Shown here piece after piece: positions 46,501 through 61,500 of a DNA stretch of 64,000 nt (positions within the stretch are counted from its first letter, which is position 1; each line of letters starts with the position of its first letter). The DNA comes from Spirometra erinaceieuropaei (taxonomy: Eukaryota; Platyhelminthes; Cestoda; Diphyllobothriidea; Diphyllobothriidae). The notes under the pieces were generated by a model. It saw nothing but the letters and a program-made list of their open reading frames with translations. It was not told the DNA's origin and did no database searches. The DNA lies in assembly GCA_902702965.1 (NCBI GenBank), contig CACRXP010000010.1, positions 1,716,975 through 1,780,974 on the forward strand, given 5' to 3'. The position numbers and the translations under genes are program-made.

Positions 46501-49500
46501 AGGTTTGCACTTCGTCGAAACATTCGTTGAGCGAAACCCTCGAGTAGTATTCCACAAGTGCCTGCAGAGAAGAATGGGAAAAGTGGTCAGAGGAAGACGG
46601 AAGCAGGAATGAACGCGAAGTTAGGCTCACTTCCAAGTAAAGGCTGGGTGAGTCCGCGAGACTACATGAGCGCATAGTAGTTACGAAGAGATACGGTTTC
46701 GAGTACCAAGAGAGGAGGTCAGAAAAGCAACGCAAGTCATTTTCTGACAGGTATTCAATGGTAGGTTTCAACCAGTACAGAAGTACCAGCCGCAACATCG
46801 TCAATGCCGGTCAGAAGACAGCTCCACGCCATACAGGAGTTAGTACAAAGGCCGGTTTCCATAAAGGTGCAATAAAGGGTGAAAGGGCAAAAACTTTAAG
46901 GTTCAAACACCAAAAGTGCACTCAGCCCGAGTCAGTAGGAGGCATCATATTTGGCAGTAGAATTTACTGATTTAAGACATGGGGTAGGGCCCGAAATGCT
47001 GAGGCCACTATTCAACATTGCATCGCCAATACCACTCACGTATCAAAGAGAAAATGCCTAACCAAATGACCAATGGTATAGTAAGACCGCCATGTGTCGC
47101 CTTTTCGGAAATCAGAACTACGTTTCAAAAATGCATTAGTACGTTTCTGACGGCTTTTCATATAATTGCGGTTGGTGAACAACAAAAATCACCTTTTTAT
47201 GGCTACCTCGGAAGCGTGATTTTTGAGATGGAGATTATGTCGCTTTGAAAAAATGCATGGAAAAGGTGTTTGACGAAATTTACTTGGTTATGGACGAATG
47301 TTATGACGTCCCTTCGCAGAAGCAGAGATGGGTTAGGAGAACAAGTGCGTTAAGAACCCACAAAATTCCGGCAGCTTTGTTAAAGTCGGAGTCAATCGCC
47401 TGCTGAAATACTTTATTTTTCCGAGCTTTCGGGACGGTTCATGTTAAGTGAAGGAGAGATTTGCAAAGACTAGCTGAATTTAATACTCAATTGCAGTTTG
47501 GTTTCTAAAACGAGGCAAATATTAACCAAGTGCACCAGTCCCTACCACGGAAACGCTACTGATGTTATAAAGACATCAGGAAGGATGTGCAAAAACCCAT
47601 AACCTACGCAGTTAAAATTCTCGGTGAAACTTGTCCTAAGAATATATGGAAAGAACACCTTATGGACGTACGGTGAAACCATACAGAAAACAGGACACAT
47701 CCGTGTATCCGGTCCGCCATCGGCGAACGAAATATTTGCTACAGAACACTAAGTTTTTCGCTTCACCGAGAGTAAAATAATCCCCGCATACTGGTACTTT
47801 CGACAGGCGGTAAACAGTTGTATCATTAATCTGAGCTAGAAGCGCACATTACAAAACTCATAATCCAGAAGCGGGGGGGGGGAAGAGAGAAGGGGAACAA
47901 ATATCGCACAGAAGCACTCGAAGCGTCAGGATGCACGAGGGAGCGGAAATAAACGACAAGCAAGGAGGGCTTGCAGAAGAGAGATTACCAACGTTCTTGC
48001 CAGCAATCGTGCCTCCCTGAAGTCACCCTCTTTACACTGATACTTAAATTCTATGTGGTTTCACTTTTAGGGAGACGTCTTTCTATTAACGACGGCCTAT
48101 CACATCATTAAAGGCACCCCTCAGGAATTTGCACTTTCAGCTAAGAAAGACGGAAAGGTGAGTCCGACTGTTCTAGGTCGAGCAAAATACACCATCAACC
48201 TCGTCTCGGCCTAGCGGATCGGCGTCTTGCACACGCTAGTAAATGCGGCTTCCTGTGTGCGTGTTGTTTAGCAGTCGTCCGGCATTGAGGCACTGTGAAC
48301 GTATCGTCGACCCTCTAACCTCCATCAGCATATTTTCTGCCTCTGTCGGCCTGGCAGATGTGTAACTGTCCTCGCCATGGAGAACACCAAGTCAGGCATT
48401 AGCAGCACGTTAAAGGATGAGACTTTCCCCTTACAGGTCTTTGTCTGTGCACTACCTGCTCAAGTCGACTACAGCTCACAGCACTTCCACCGTCACCGTT
48501 CGAAACTCCTTTTAGCTATTTAAGGAGAACTTTTTCGCACAATTCAAGTTACTTTAAGTAGTGTTTCGGAGGTCAGTATGAGATTATTTCAACCGCAAAA
48601 CAGATAAGTAATGCGAAATCTATACGACTTCTAGCAACTTTTATTAGCAAGGCACCCTATTGGCAAATTTTACCAACCTTCTCTTTTTTGCCTTGGCAGA
48701 GAACGCGGATATGAGATTTTAAAATGTATCACATATCGATGAACTCCTACACTCCACTTGGTCTTTATCGGGAGGGGGTTATGACGAATTTGGAGCTCTG
48801 TGGATGGAAATCGTGGGAACTACCGTAGCGCACACTTCAGCTTATATTAACTTTCTCGGCATCCGAAGTTAGTTGTCTTCTTGTAGATCAAATTAGAAGC
48901 CGACCTGTGTGGAAAAGCTGCGTAATCGTTGAAGTTGTCTTTGTAGCCCACTAGCTGCAAGACAAAGGCTGAGAAAAGTGGACAACCGCTTTAAGCTGCC
49001 CATGTAAATCTTACGAAACTATTCGAAACTGTGGACTGGAGTTGATTCCGGTTCGTTATCCTAGAATTCAGTTATTCAGAACCATTTATGTATAAGAGAC
49101 CTGCATGAACGCGGGGTAGCGAGCACCACCTACGAAAACCGTGGTTGCTGCGGGTGACGCACCCGCCGAAACACAACATGCAACACTTGCTCCCCTCTCT
49201 GTCCGTCCTGGCGATCCGCAGTGTCCCTTCTTTTGAGATAGCCCTATGACTGTCCGGTCAGAAGGTAGGTCAATCCTGGTTCCCAGGAGGCTGATTTGTT
49301 ATGCCACAGTGGGCACTGCGGTCTTCAACAAGACTGTCTTTTCCAAACAACGGTAGAACAACGAGGCGCGAGCAGGGTAAGGCTTAATCAAGAGAGGCTG
49401 CTCTAAAGAACACTAATGAGACCGACGTCGCTATAAACATCATAAATGATACCGTCATAAAGCCAGCATATCACAGCGCGACTGGCATTCTATCAGGAGA

Positions 49501-52500
49501 TATTTGCCGCCGTAATCAGCTCCGAAGTAACCAGCCCATGCCAGCGTGAGGGACAAGTTCTACGACGATCTGCATATCCTCCCTTTGCCTGTCTCGAAGG
49601 CAACCTCACTGGTTAACCTCACTGCGGTCTGTGCAGGAGCGACCACAAACCTCTTCGCTACCTGACAGGACTTGCTCGGTGATCACGCGGTTGGAAAGCA
49701 ACAACAGCAACAGTCTTATTTTGCTGAAAACTAACGCAGAAAACAAGCTGTTGCTCGTCACTGAAAGCGCACTTGGCTTTCCCTGCCGCAAACAGCCCAT
49801 GTTAGTGCGCCCTTGCTCGTGTCACTGGCAATTTTCTCATCGGCGTCTGTGCATGAACGGTTACGAACCTCGTTGTCTGGAAGTATTTAATGGTCACGGG
49901 GTAGGAACTCGCAACAGCAACAGTCTTACGTTCGTGAAAACTCACGAAGGACACAAGCTAATAGTTACTAACACGGGCCTTAGCATCCCCGACCACGAAG
50001 AGCCTACGTGGATGCACCTGTGCTCACGTCAGTGGCATCTCTTGAAGCGTGCGGTCATGACATAGGCAATGCGTGGTGCTCGTTGCTGGGCCGATAACTG
50101 TCCAGTAATTCAGAAGATGATAACAGGACAAGACAGCACCAAAGAGGCAACAGAAAACCCTGAATCAAACATCGTTCGATAGGTTATCCCGATATTGTCA
50201 GCAAAATCTTTGATCGCCTGATAGCATGTCTGGAGGAAGGCATTTCCCTTTAAGGACTCGGCGTTGACTTGGAAAACGATGTAAAACAGTAAACATAATC
50301 CTCACAGAACGACAATTGCGGGAAACGTGACAATAAGTAAGAATCGGTCTCAGCATAACCTTTGTGTACAGCTCACAATTCTGAGGGAAGGAAGCACTGT
50401 AAAATTGGTTAGTTGCTGGGCTCTGCATGCTTTCATAGTACGTTTGAAGCCGTGGTCTGGGATTTTCCCCGCAGGAGTGTGTATAATTTCCTTAAGTTCA
50501 GAAGTTTGGCTCAAGTGCATGAACGCATGAGCGTCTGGACAAGCAGTGTGCCCAGACCCAGATTGGCCACCCCATCCCCGAGGTGAACTAGTTAAACATG
50601 ACTTCCAGTACAGTTTAACCAACTAAGGAGAGACGTAAGCTAACGACTGCCATCTCCTTCTTTCATTATCTGAGCGTATTTATAAGAATTCGCGAACTAG
50701 GCAGTTAAGACGTTAACTCACCGAGATGGAGTGGAAACGCTGTGGCCTACAAAGATAGTACATCACTCCGGAATCTACGGAGGGAGAAGTCCGCTGTATG
50801 CGAATGTGCCTCGGATGACTGTAAACCACACTGAGCGAGTATTCTCCCATGCGCTGGAGGTTCTTTGAAATACGCACCAAGAAGGTGCCGTTCTCGCAAC
50901 CAGTCAGTAAACGCGTGGCCTCAGACCGGTCCATCTCTCCAAAATACCTGAATGAATAGGACAGGCCGATGAGCGATGATGGAACATAGGTGACTGCAAA
51001 GAAAAAGTGAACACGGCGCACGCAGGTATGTTGCATGCTTCACGTACAGAACGAACGGGCAGTTAGGAAAACACACGAAAGCAACACTTCAGGCAAGCAC
51101 ATAGTATGCAGAAACAAAGGGGGGATGATGCATTCACATTTCTTCTTGAAATCGTACCTTGAAGAAATTTGGAGAGGAATGCAGACTAAGTTAATTTGGG
51201 ACGGTCTACGATAGCCGACGGTTGGGGATTACTTTCTGGCGTATACGTGGGCCAAACCCAGCTAACAGGGGTTATGTATTCATCGACTCTTTGTATTCAA
51301 ATCACTCAAGCAGTGTAGAGTCCTCCCCTATAGAGATCGTAAATTCCGGAAAACGTGGCTTCACGATCAAGTGCATGCTTCTGGAAATCAGTGACAGCCG
51401 TGCCTTACCCCATTCAATCTGCGCCGTTTTGTCAGTGTCTGACAGCCAGACTACATTTTATGTGCTATGATAGCAGGATGTCGGTCATCGACTGGTTGTT
51501 GAATTTGAGGACAATGACGTGTTCAGACAAGCATCTGGGTTTACGTGTAAGAGACCATAAAGAATTATTTCTCCTACCTAGGCGTCTGGATGCAATGGTC
51601 TTCAGCCCATTCACTTTTTTGTTCTTACGAGTTTGAATTCAGCGAAAGGGAGTTCACCGATTGCGCAAATAGGGAATAGTGGATTAAAGTTGTAGCAGAC
51701 GAAGATTACCAACAAAGACAAGGGAGACTGGAATGACCATTTCCAGCTTATTAGTCGTCATCAGCAGGCTATACTCAATCCTCGGTTTGCAGCAACTGAA
51801 GCTGGAGCACGCGCTCTTCTGGTTACTAGTTCAACGCACTTGACTACTGAAACACAGGTTTGTCGTCCTGTCCGTTGCGGTCGGTAGAGGCTGTACGTCG
51901 ATCGCATTCCAGGACCTGCACGTCCTGTTGGGCCTTGAGGTTCGATCAAGAGCTATTCACTTCTCTTTGCTGGTAATCTACCACGACTTCTATCAGTAGT
52001 CACTGTGCTACTGCCTACGACCGAGCATTAAGGCACAACGGGACAAACTGGTTCCGCAACGCGACCAGTGAGCACCCTCTACCAATTACAGTCAGTGACC
52101 CATATCATGAAATATAAGTTGAAATACTGAAATTCGTTTTCGCGCAGGAAGGATTAATTAGGTGGTGCTGTAATATTGTCAAGGATGCGACATAATCCCA
52201 TTAAATTTTAGGAAATGTCAGGATGTTGGCTTTTGAATACACTTCCTTTCGACTGGTGAAGCCACACTACGAAAGAACTTAACTAATTTAATGGCATGCA
52301 TTTCCTCCATCGATTTTCGATGTCCCTGCAAAAATATGCATGAAAATATTCTTTCTGGCATTCATTTGGTAGAAAACCATGTTTTCAATGAATTGTATAC
52401 TCCAGGAAAGGGCATCTTTCAACTTTAAAAATTTTTCAATTCTGATATTTTTTTAGGATCATGCAGCGTCCATTGGAATACTATCGTACCTGCCTGTTTA

Positions 52501-55500
52501 GTAATGCCCTTCGTTAAGTATACAGCACTGACCGTATCCATTGAAACAATTTTATGAGCTCTGGATGGTATCTTCTTAAAGGTATAGAGGGATGTATGAT
52601 TTTCCTTACGCGGAAAGTAGGCACTTTGTATACTGAAATCGCTGAACGCTAATGCAACTGGTGATACGGCTCAAAATTATCTGGAGATCGAAAAACTTTT
52701 CCAAAACCTAAATATGCCCTTTCTTCGGGTATAAACTACGAAGACGAAGTGATTTCCCTCCAACTAAGAGAGAGAAAGCATATTTTGTGCATTTTTTCTA
52801 TAAAATGCATTTGGATTTATAAAACTAACGAAAATACATGTGAAAAATGCGCAGTGCGTAAATAATCATTTTTTTCCGAGTGAGTTTTTACAGGAGGTTG
52901 GAAAGAAGTGCATTCAAAAGTCAACATCCTGACGAGTCCGAAATATTATGGGATTATGTTGTGTGATAGTTAATATTACAATCCTAATCGAAAATGCATT
53001 TTAGAATTCCAGCCAATTTTTCATGAGATCGGTTACTAGCAGTAGACTTGGGCGAATAAATAATGCTAATGTGGTATTTTCTGATCCGTCTCCCGTTTGA
53101 GCAGCATCCGATTATTTCTAATGACAATTACAAAGTGTCTGAAAGACGGAAAGAATTAGCGAAGCGGCAGTCGGAGCCACTGGCAAACTACCAGAGCGCA
53201 GATTCGATGGGCCTCTCGAGGGATTCGCACGGAATTTGTGGATCAAATCCATTGCTACCATTGTTGTTGAAGTCACTGCGGACAGATGAGGTCCTGGAGA
53301 CAGATCGGCGGCCACCTACGGGGTAGAAGGCAACGGAGGAGACTCCGAAGCCTCCGGCCACGGATCCGTCGGCCAAACCGCGGGTTCCGAAGTTACAGCT
53401 GGATTCGGACTGACGGCGGAGGATGCGCGTCGAGGACTGCAGAAAAGTGGGTGCATCGGCGGGCGGAAGGGCACAAACAAAAAAGCATACGTACACAAAC
53501 ACAAGAACAGGGTGTGGGGCGGGAATAGGGATTCACAACCCGAAAATGCGTTAAAATGGAAAAACACAAAAACACGAAGACGAAAACAGGAAAACACGAT
53601 GCACAGAGCGGATGAGAGTTCCAAAATTGCCATGCAAAGAGGAGGAGGAGGAGCGCGAATGCAGTTAACACACGGTCCCAAGGCTGTGGTGTGGGGAGGG
53701 GGGCACTGAGCACCAACCAGATGGCGGAGAGGTCGGTGGGAGTGGATACTGACGAGGTCGCCTGAAGAGAGTCAGGACTGCCCATATCCAGAATCTCGCC
53801 CTCGCGGGTGGTGAGGGAGAACTCAGTGAGGCTAAAACGCGAGCGTCCATCAAACAGACGCTACTCGTGGGAAGGGAGAGGGCGTGCATTAGAAAGCCGC
53901 ACGAATGAATTAAAGGCGAATCGCTTTAGTCAAATTAATAGGGGAGAATATCGCAAACGTGCGTTGCCGTCTAGAGACGACGAACTGATATCCTCACTAC
54001 TCAATCGGTAAAGACTGCGCTGCAAGGAAGTCATAGGAGGATCTGTGAGCCGAGTTGAATAAGACATCTAAGTAGGTAAGACCCCAAAGTAAGACCTTGA
54101 TTGAATTTGTCGAGTAAATAGGCCACAATGGACGCGTTGAAGAGTACTTGCCACACAGAATGCCAGTGGTAGTCACGACAATATGCCGCGGAAACCAAAT
54201 TTTGATCAGTTAGTCAACGTATGGAACGGACAGACAGCAGTATGGGGAGGGGGAAAATTTACCTGCAAAAACAAACATTTCAAATCGGATAATACGATTG
54301 ACAAACTTAGAGTTTGCAACGATGGCTTTGGTGGGAAGGGAAAGCACTAGTTAAATGAATGCAAATCTGAATAAAGTAGGCAAAGGCAGAAAATTGCGCG
54401 AATTAATAGAAAGAAGAGATGCAGTGTTGCCGACCATTTAGACGCGATGACACACGTGAATTAGGAGGCAGTGAGAACGAGAACTTCAGCCGACTGACTC
54501 TCACAACCATCTTTTATGGCTGTGAGAGTCTCCGGCCATTTTACTCATGACGGCATCTAGCCACCTGATTTTTTATTTTAATCCCCCACGATCCGGACAC
54601 AGACCAGCATAGCACCGGACTAGCCGGTGAAAGCAAAAAAAACTAGCTGGCCTTGGAGTCGATTCCCTGGACGACTGGCTGTGGAAATGCCAGCTTAGGT
54701 CTGTTTACACATGAATAAAACGGCCCATTCTATAAAAGCGCGTAGGGTCGAGGCAGGTTAACCGTTTATGCCTCCGGTTGAGCGAGTCAAAAAAGCCTAT
54801 TCAGGCGATAGCACTAACGTATGCACATCGCTAATTTACCAACACAGAAAGTTATGCGGAAACACACATAAATGTCGACAACGAGGCCAACAAGATCAGC
54901 ATGTTGGCGATGAGAAATGAAGTGTGCATTCAAAAAAACAACTGCAATTGACATAGCTGACGAGTATTTCATTTCGAACAGGAAGCTTCAAGAAGCTGAT
55001 GATCAGCCGTAGTAGTAAACACTGTGGCAAAAAGTGGCAGAAAATAGCCAAAATTTAGAAATACGAAATCTGGCTAGGCGTGAATAAGGTCACGTAGGCT
55101 TGCAAATGAAGCCTATTTTGATGATAGAAGTTCGAATGATGCTGCGGTATGTGCAACCCGAGGCAGGTTCGTTAGATACTAGGCTCGAAAGTTCTCCGTC
55201 GTTGGGAGGGAAGTCCAGGGAAAGTGCCGGTGTGGAGTGGGAGGATGGAGGGTGGTGTGTTTGAGAGCGTAAACGTGAAAGAGATCGAAGCGCAGACAAC
55301 TATCAGAACGCCCACGCTCACAAAGTTTGCATCTGGAACGGGGTAAATGTTGGGGACAATAGGCGGCCAAAACGGGTACGGCAGCACCAGCTAATTCACG
55401 GTGTCCTCGACGATACGAAACGCGAAAAGGTGTCCCCCTCCGCATTACCAGTGGGTTTGCACTGAATTTCACAGAAGAAGGGTTAGTAACACGAGATTAG

Positions 55501-58500
55501 CCACCTTCCTGGAATGTATGGCGAGGTCACTTATAGTATGGGAGCACTTATTCCCGTATGCAACCCCCTGCCGAGCCGTTTGAGTATTCGATTAAAGCGC
55601 TGGCTCTGCCCGTAACCATGGAGTAGGGGAGGAAGGAGGTAGTGAAGTCTAAACTGAGGCACCCTGCCTTACGCCCTTACTGCAGTCAATCGGAAGTGTC
55701 GCGATGCGTAGCTCGGAAAACTCCCAACTGGTCGGGCGACTTGGTCCTCTTTTGAAGCAAAAGTCAGGCTGCAATGGTTCCTTCATAATGTGATTCCTAT
55801 GGCACTCTCACCCGAGTGACATCCGAGATCCGCCCCCTCCCGCAATTAAGCCTTGTGCGTGTGGATAGGCAGACGTCATGCAATACAGGGTTGTACTGGA
55901 GTAACATTTGCTAATTCGACCTGATCGAAGGACGGAACAGGGGGCGTTCAGCTTTGCCTTAGAACTCCAGTCAGGGGGGGGGGGTTGGTTCAATGACCAA
56001 CTGCACTAGGGTTCACAAATCTCGGACTTTGTGAATTTAGAGGCTGCAACTAAACCACAGTTGGCAATCCCACTGACCTCTGCTGGCACCACTAATCGAT
56101 TAGGCAGATTCTACGGCGCCACTTGCGCGGGCTTGTCTGTGGCACCACGAGAAGCCCAGATTGGTCTGAAATTAGGCAATGCGCCTCTTTGACTTTCAAT
56201 GCTCGCTGTCGCAGCCAATAGGGGGGAGTGCCTGACCGCTGACCAACGACCCCAGGTCGGCCAGTTAGGCTGGGAACTATCATTCCAGTCTCTCGTGTCC
56301 TTGTCAGTAATGCGTTTGTAGCAAACACAATCCACATATAAGCAAACGAGTCTAATAGAAAGATATTAAAATTCTGTAAATGGATTAATATAGGGCCTGG
56401 AAGAAAAATTAGTGCCACTGGGAAGTTTGCTCTTAGGCAAACTCAAGTGGCACAAATCTCAGCAAAATTAACAGTTCACAAAACGCTTCTCGGGAAAAAT
56501 ATTACTTCATACAGAATCCATCAAAGTGCTGAGTTAAGAAACCACCTAGTAAGTGGTAACCAGCAGTGCCCTGCCAACATGTTGCGTTAGGTCTTCGGCG
56601 TGGATCTGCGCCTGCTTGCAAAATTTATGTCTTGCAATAACAATTTGCCCGAGTTAGAAGACAGTGGGAGACATTTTCGGAAGTTTTCGACAGCGAGACG
56701 TGCAGTTAACATCAAATGAAATAACTGCGGGACTCAAATGATTGCGTCTTGGATGCGTGTGTCTCTAGCAAAACAATATCAAACGCGATCGTTACCAAAA
56801 TGCTAGCTAGAAAAAAAAATTAGCGGACTGTGCTAAAGCCTGTGAACAAGCTCGACAACTCGTTCGGCGGCGCGCAATTATGCGTAAACAAAGTTCATTT
56901 GAAAAGCTATATCCGGACGGCCAGGGGCGCACAGCAGTTTTGGTTGTGGCTTGAAAAACCAGACACAACACAGATAACAACTTTTAGTGAAGACAAGGTC
57001 GACCAAGTGCAATGTTCGGGTGGCTACTAGGCAAACCTATCGCTGTGATTATCTTAATTCTAACCCACGAGGAAAAGCACACATGTCCAAGAGGGAAACG
57101 CAGTAGAGCAAAAGTACTTCTCAGTGCGAGCTGAGACTATAGTCAGTGACCCTTCTCATGAAATACTGCGCGGAATTCTGAAATGGGTTTTCAATTTAAG
57201 GGGACTATCTAGGTTGGATTGTAATATTACCTATTATGCAGCATAACCCTATGCTATTTCGGAATCGTCAGAGCGCATCTAGGTATTTCGGCTGACACTT
57301 CATGAGACTAGGCAGGGAGTGCATATAACCGACGCAGGCGAGCTAAAGTAACCGCAACAAGAATGGGCAAGACGGAGGCGGCAGCCAATGAGGTATTTTT
57401 TTCCGGTTCACACGGTCTTTTAGGAGACATAATCTGCAGGGGAGGGGGGGGGACGTACCTCGTTGTTGGCAGGAATTTCGACATGTGTCGCAGGAAACCA
57501 GCCCTCCTGGTCGTTTAATCGACCCTAGACGAAAAGAGAGCGCGAGGGATGTAAGAGAAATAAAGGCTGTAGGCAAATGAATACACGCGGAAGGAGTGCG
57601 TGCTTGAGGATGAAGGAGAAAGTCAGCGGAAGTTAGTGGCAAAACATGTACGAGGTAGGTGAGCCTTGTCCTGGCAATAGCTACCAAGCAGTTTTACGGC
57701 AATCCGACCCTTAGCTAGCTAAGCTAATGTACTAGTTGGTGTTCGCTGGGGTGGCGCAAGGGAGCTCGACGCAAAGGAAGCACCGCCCACCGCCCACCGG
57801 ACATCTCCCCTTTCAGTACTGCTGCGGTTTGCGGTGACCAACACGACTTCCGTCACCACCTAATGCATCGTATTCGCCGACTTCACCTATCATACACAGA
57901 CGTTCGGTAGCACGTCCAGCGAGACAGTACAGCTACATTCATTATAGTTCTTCATGCAGCCACTGTCCAGCGTCTTTACGCACACCAGCAGGTGCACACC
58001 TACGTTTCTGCTTGTCATGAAACTCCACCACAAGAATCTTATTCTCTGAAGGCAACGAAACAATGACAGGTCATGTTAAGGAAGAGTACTTTCGTTCGCA
58101 CGGGACTGTACGCGGTTTGAATTCCACGTCGGATTTAGGAGCTCCCTAGGACATCGCAATTCTGTTGCTCCAGATATTCATAAGTCGCCAGTGGAGGACA
58201 AAGATCTCCTAGTGAACTTTTGAAAAAAATCTAACCAAAAATTTCACTGACCCCAATCGCTATCATTTATTGTAAAACTTCCCTGGTCTGAAATGTGCCT
58301 ATGAAGTTCGGGTCGTTATCTAGTCACCCTTCAGGCCCAAAACTCATACTCTCATTAGAACTTGAAGTGAATTCCTTTACTGTATATGTACTATCAATAG
58401 ACAACGCCACGCATTATCGAGCAGAGTTTATCCAGGCAGAGATAATGTGGTTCTTGCATGTTTTCCGTCGCCAGTTCCACAATATGACGCCACCGTCTAA

Positions 58501-61500
58501 CTGGGAACGGCGAGGAAAAGATCGGCCCAAAGTCTGGAGTGACACAGTTGCTCAAGACATCCCGACCGTTCTTGGACCTTCTGTATTCGGTCCTTGCCAA
58601 GGAGTGAGTAGTTCCGGCTGATAGTCGCGCGTAGATAAGTACCGTGTAAGTAATTGAAATAAATTAGATCAAGAATGCGCAAAGTTGCATCAGGTACACG
58701 TTACCGAGTGTAGGCTAAATCTAGCCACCCCCACATCTACCAATCAGGGAGTGAAGTGCGCCGAGACAAAAAAAATCGGAATAAAAGGGTAAGCGACCGA
58801 ACAGATGTATTAGGCATACGACTTTTCGCAAAGCCAGAGGGGATGACCGTTGTGGAGGTCAAACTGCACCTGAAAATTGCCCTGGGCGGGTTTCTGATCT
58901 TAATCATTTGGCGTCGTTGAGGACAAAGCAAGAAAGACTGAAATGATAGAGGCCTAGCCTTATGGCCGGCCAGACCATATACCAGAACCCCAGTTTACTC
59001 GGTTACCTGGAAAAGTCTCTGTCACGGGCTCACGGTCATTCGAGTTGCGGTTAGCAATACGTGGAGACATACGGGGTGGAGTAACTGACAAAATACAGAA
59101 GTTCAGCTCTGTCTAGGAGTTCCGGTATGGATCGCTCGCGCGCGGTCGCATAGTCCCCCTATTGGCGTCGCCTTCGGCATATTGTTAGTCATCGAAGTTT
59201 CCAGACAGTATTTTGACAATCACACACACACACACCCTTGGGCGTGTCAAATTATCCGTGACCACCAGATGGTCGACGAGCGTGTTGATGTGGTTAAAAT
59301 GCAAAGTGGCGACATAGAATTACATCCAAGATGCGGGTCTGAAGTGCGTACCTGCAGCCAGACCGAGCCATCGAAGGGTCGCAGCAGGCTGATCCTATCA
59401 CCGACTTCGAACAGCAGCGGTTGAATAGAGGGAACGTCTTTGACGCTAGTGCCGATAGGTGGTGGCGGCGGGGGCTCCCCGTTGTAGGCTTTCAGCGCAG
59501 TTACAGTAATCAGCTGCCGGGAGGTTTCTGAACCCGCTAGGGAGGCAAGACTTAGTGGGGAACGTTGGGTGCACAGAGTCTGTGAGTACGAGCTGTGTGG
59601 CGGCCTGGACCAGCTCCCAGTTCCACTGAACTCGGACTTTAAACTGTCAGCAAAGACATCGGTGTCGAAGGAGTTGGAAGCTGAGAGGGTGGGAGTTGTG
59701 GTGGCAGCTGATGAGGCTGAGGCGGAGGACAGAGTGGCGGTCGGGGGTCGGCAGACTATGGGTGGGGTATCGCTGTCGTTGGACAACGAGCTCGGGTTGC
59801 GGGAAATAGGGCGAACAGGATTGGTGATAGGGCCGTTGCCATTAATCTGTCGAAACTGAGCGCCCCCGCGACCACGCATTGTGCAGCTGGCTATTGGTGG
59901 AGGCAAAGGAGGAGCCGTCGGTAGCGTAGAGGGGTACCGAGGTGGCAAACATTGAGAAACTTTTTGAAGACAAGCCTTATGGCAGGCGAGGCCGGTTTCT
60001 GAAGGCAAGAGGACAAAGAGAAAGGATGCTAAGCAAAACCACCATCTCAGGGTAATTACGATAAGCAGAGTATTACAAGGCATGAAGAACAGCGGCATTA
60101 CGCAAAACAACAGAGAAACCGCAACTCTAAACAAAAACGTTTATCAAAAAAGATGACTAGTCGCGGGATTTAACATAGTACAATGAATTACCGTAGCGTT
60201 CAAATGTGAGGTAGGAGCACTAACGACCTAAGGGGCAACAGGGGCATTGGTAATGGACGCATAAAACGACTAAATAATAGTGCAAAGTAATGTGTGAGTA
60301 GCAGTTAACCGACTGAGTAGAGGGAGGGAAAATGCCCGCTCCGTTCTGTCTTAGCGCAGGCGGTTCCATAAACGCAAGCGGTGGGTAACGCAGAGGAAGA
60401 ACCGATGAAAACAAAGGAGATTTTGGTACATTTGGCGTCACTGGGCAGCATGAGAAACCCGAGATCGAAAACCCGACTTCAAGGTGAGGGAGAAACAATG
60501 CACCTCCTCTTGCAATAGGATAGGCGAACCGCCACTTCCACGTACGTTTGGGCATACTTAATCACAGCAGACACGTCATGAACAATGGCTAAAGTAGCAG
60601 CGGTTGCAGTAAGGCGTTTGACATGAAGGCACGGTGACTAACTGGACAGAGGTTTAAATACAGGTTACGCCCTCGCAATTATAAAATTTAATTAATAATA
60701 AAGGATTAGAAATAAGTTAAATGAGTTAGGGGGTCATATGAAAGAAGAAGGAGTAAAATTTTAACCAGTCCTCATCTCTGAGCAGCCTATGACAGTGAAA
60801 ACTCCCGTAAAAGCCCCGGTATGAGCAAATTGATAGGTATGGACCGGTGGTAGCAAAAAATACTTAAATGCAGAACAAATGACAACCATATCGACATCGA
60901 AGATGGTGGAAAGTAATAGTCACACATGAGTAAGAGAATTTCAGCAACTGCAAACGATGTGACGGGGTATTTACACTTCAGACGTCGGCAACGGTATCGA
61001 GAAGGATACCACTTAACCGTCAGTTGACTGTGGATCGTGCAATACGTGATTTATGGTAAAGGGAGTTTTATGAGTGGGGCACCACGCTAGACAGTAGGCT
61101 GGCAAAATGGAAGAAAACAAAGAAATTACCTATATTTATACCGAAAGTCTTCTCCTACGCTATTGTACGACAACGGAAAAGAGAGTAGTAACGAAACAAG
61201 AAACAAAAAGTAAATCACACAAAATAAGGGATTTTGAGTTAAGGTGTGAGGTCGTGGGAAGTAATCCTTGTTGGCAGCGTACTTTCTGTAACAGCCTCCA
61301 AATGTATGCCAAGTTAAAACCCAATATGACAGGATCCACAGTCTACTGACAGTTAAGTGGGGCCCTTCTCTATGCAGCTGCCCAGACGTCATTGCAGAAA
61401 AACTGAAGCCGGATCGCTCTATGCTACATCGTGCAAACAAAGGCAGTCGCTCAGGTAAGCGGCCGAACCCTAAGCCGGTACGGACGTCAGGAGCACGGTA

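Noticed and set aside
59247..60134. Single 295-codon gene
   Set aside because: The conserved part is one VAV exon (59,352-59,998); the ends of the frame are intron read-through.
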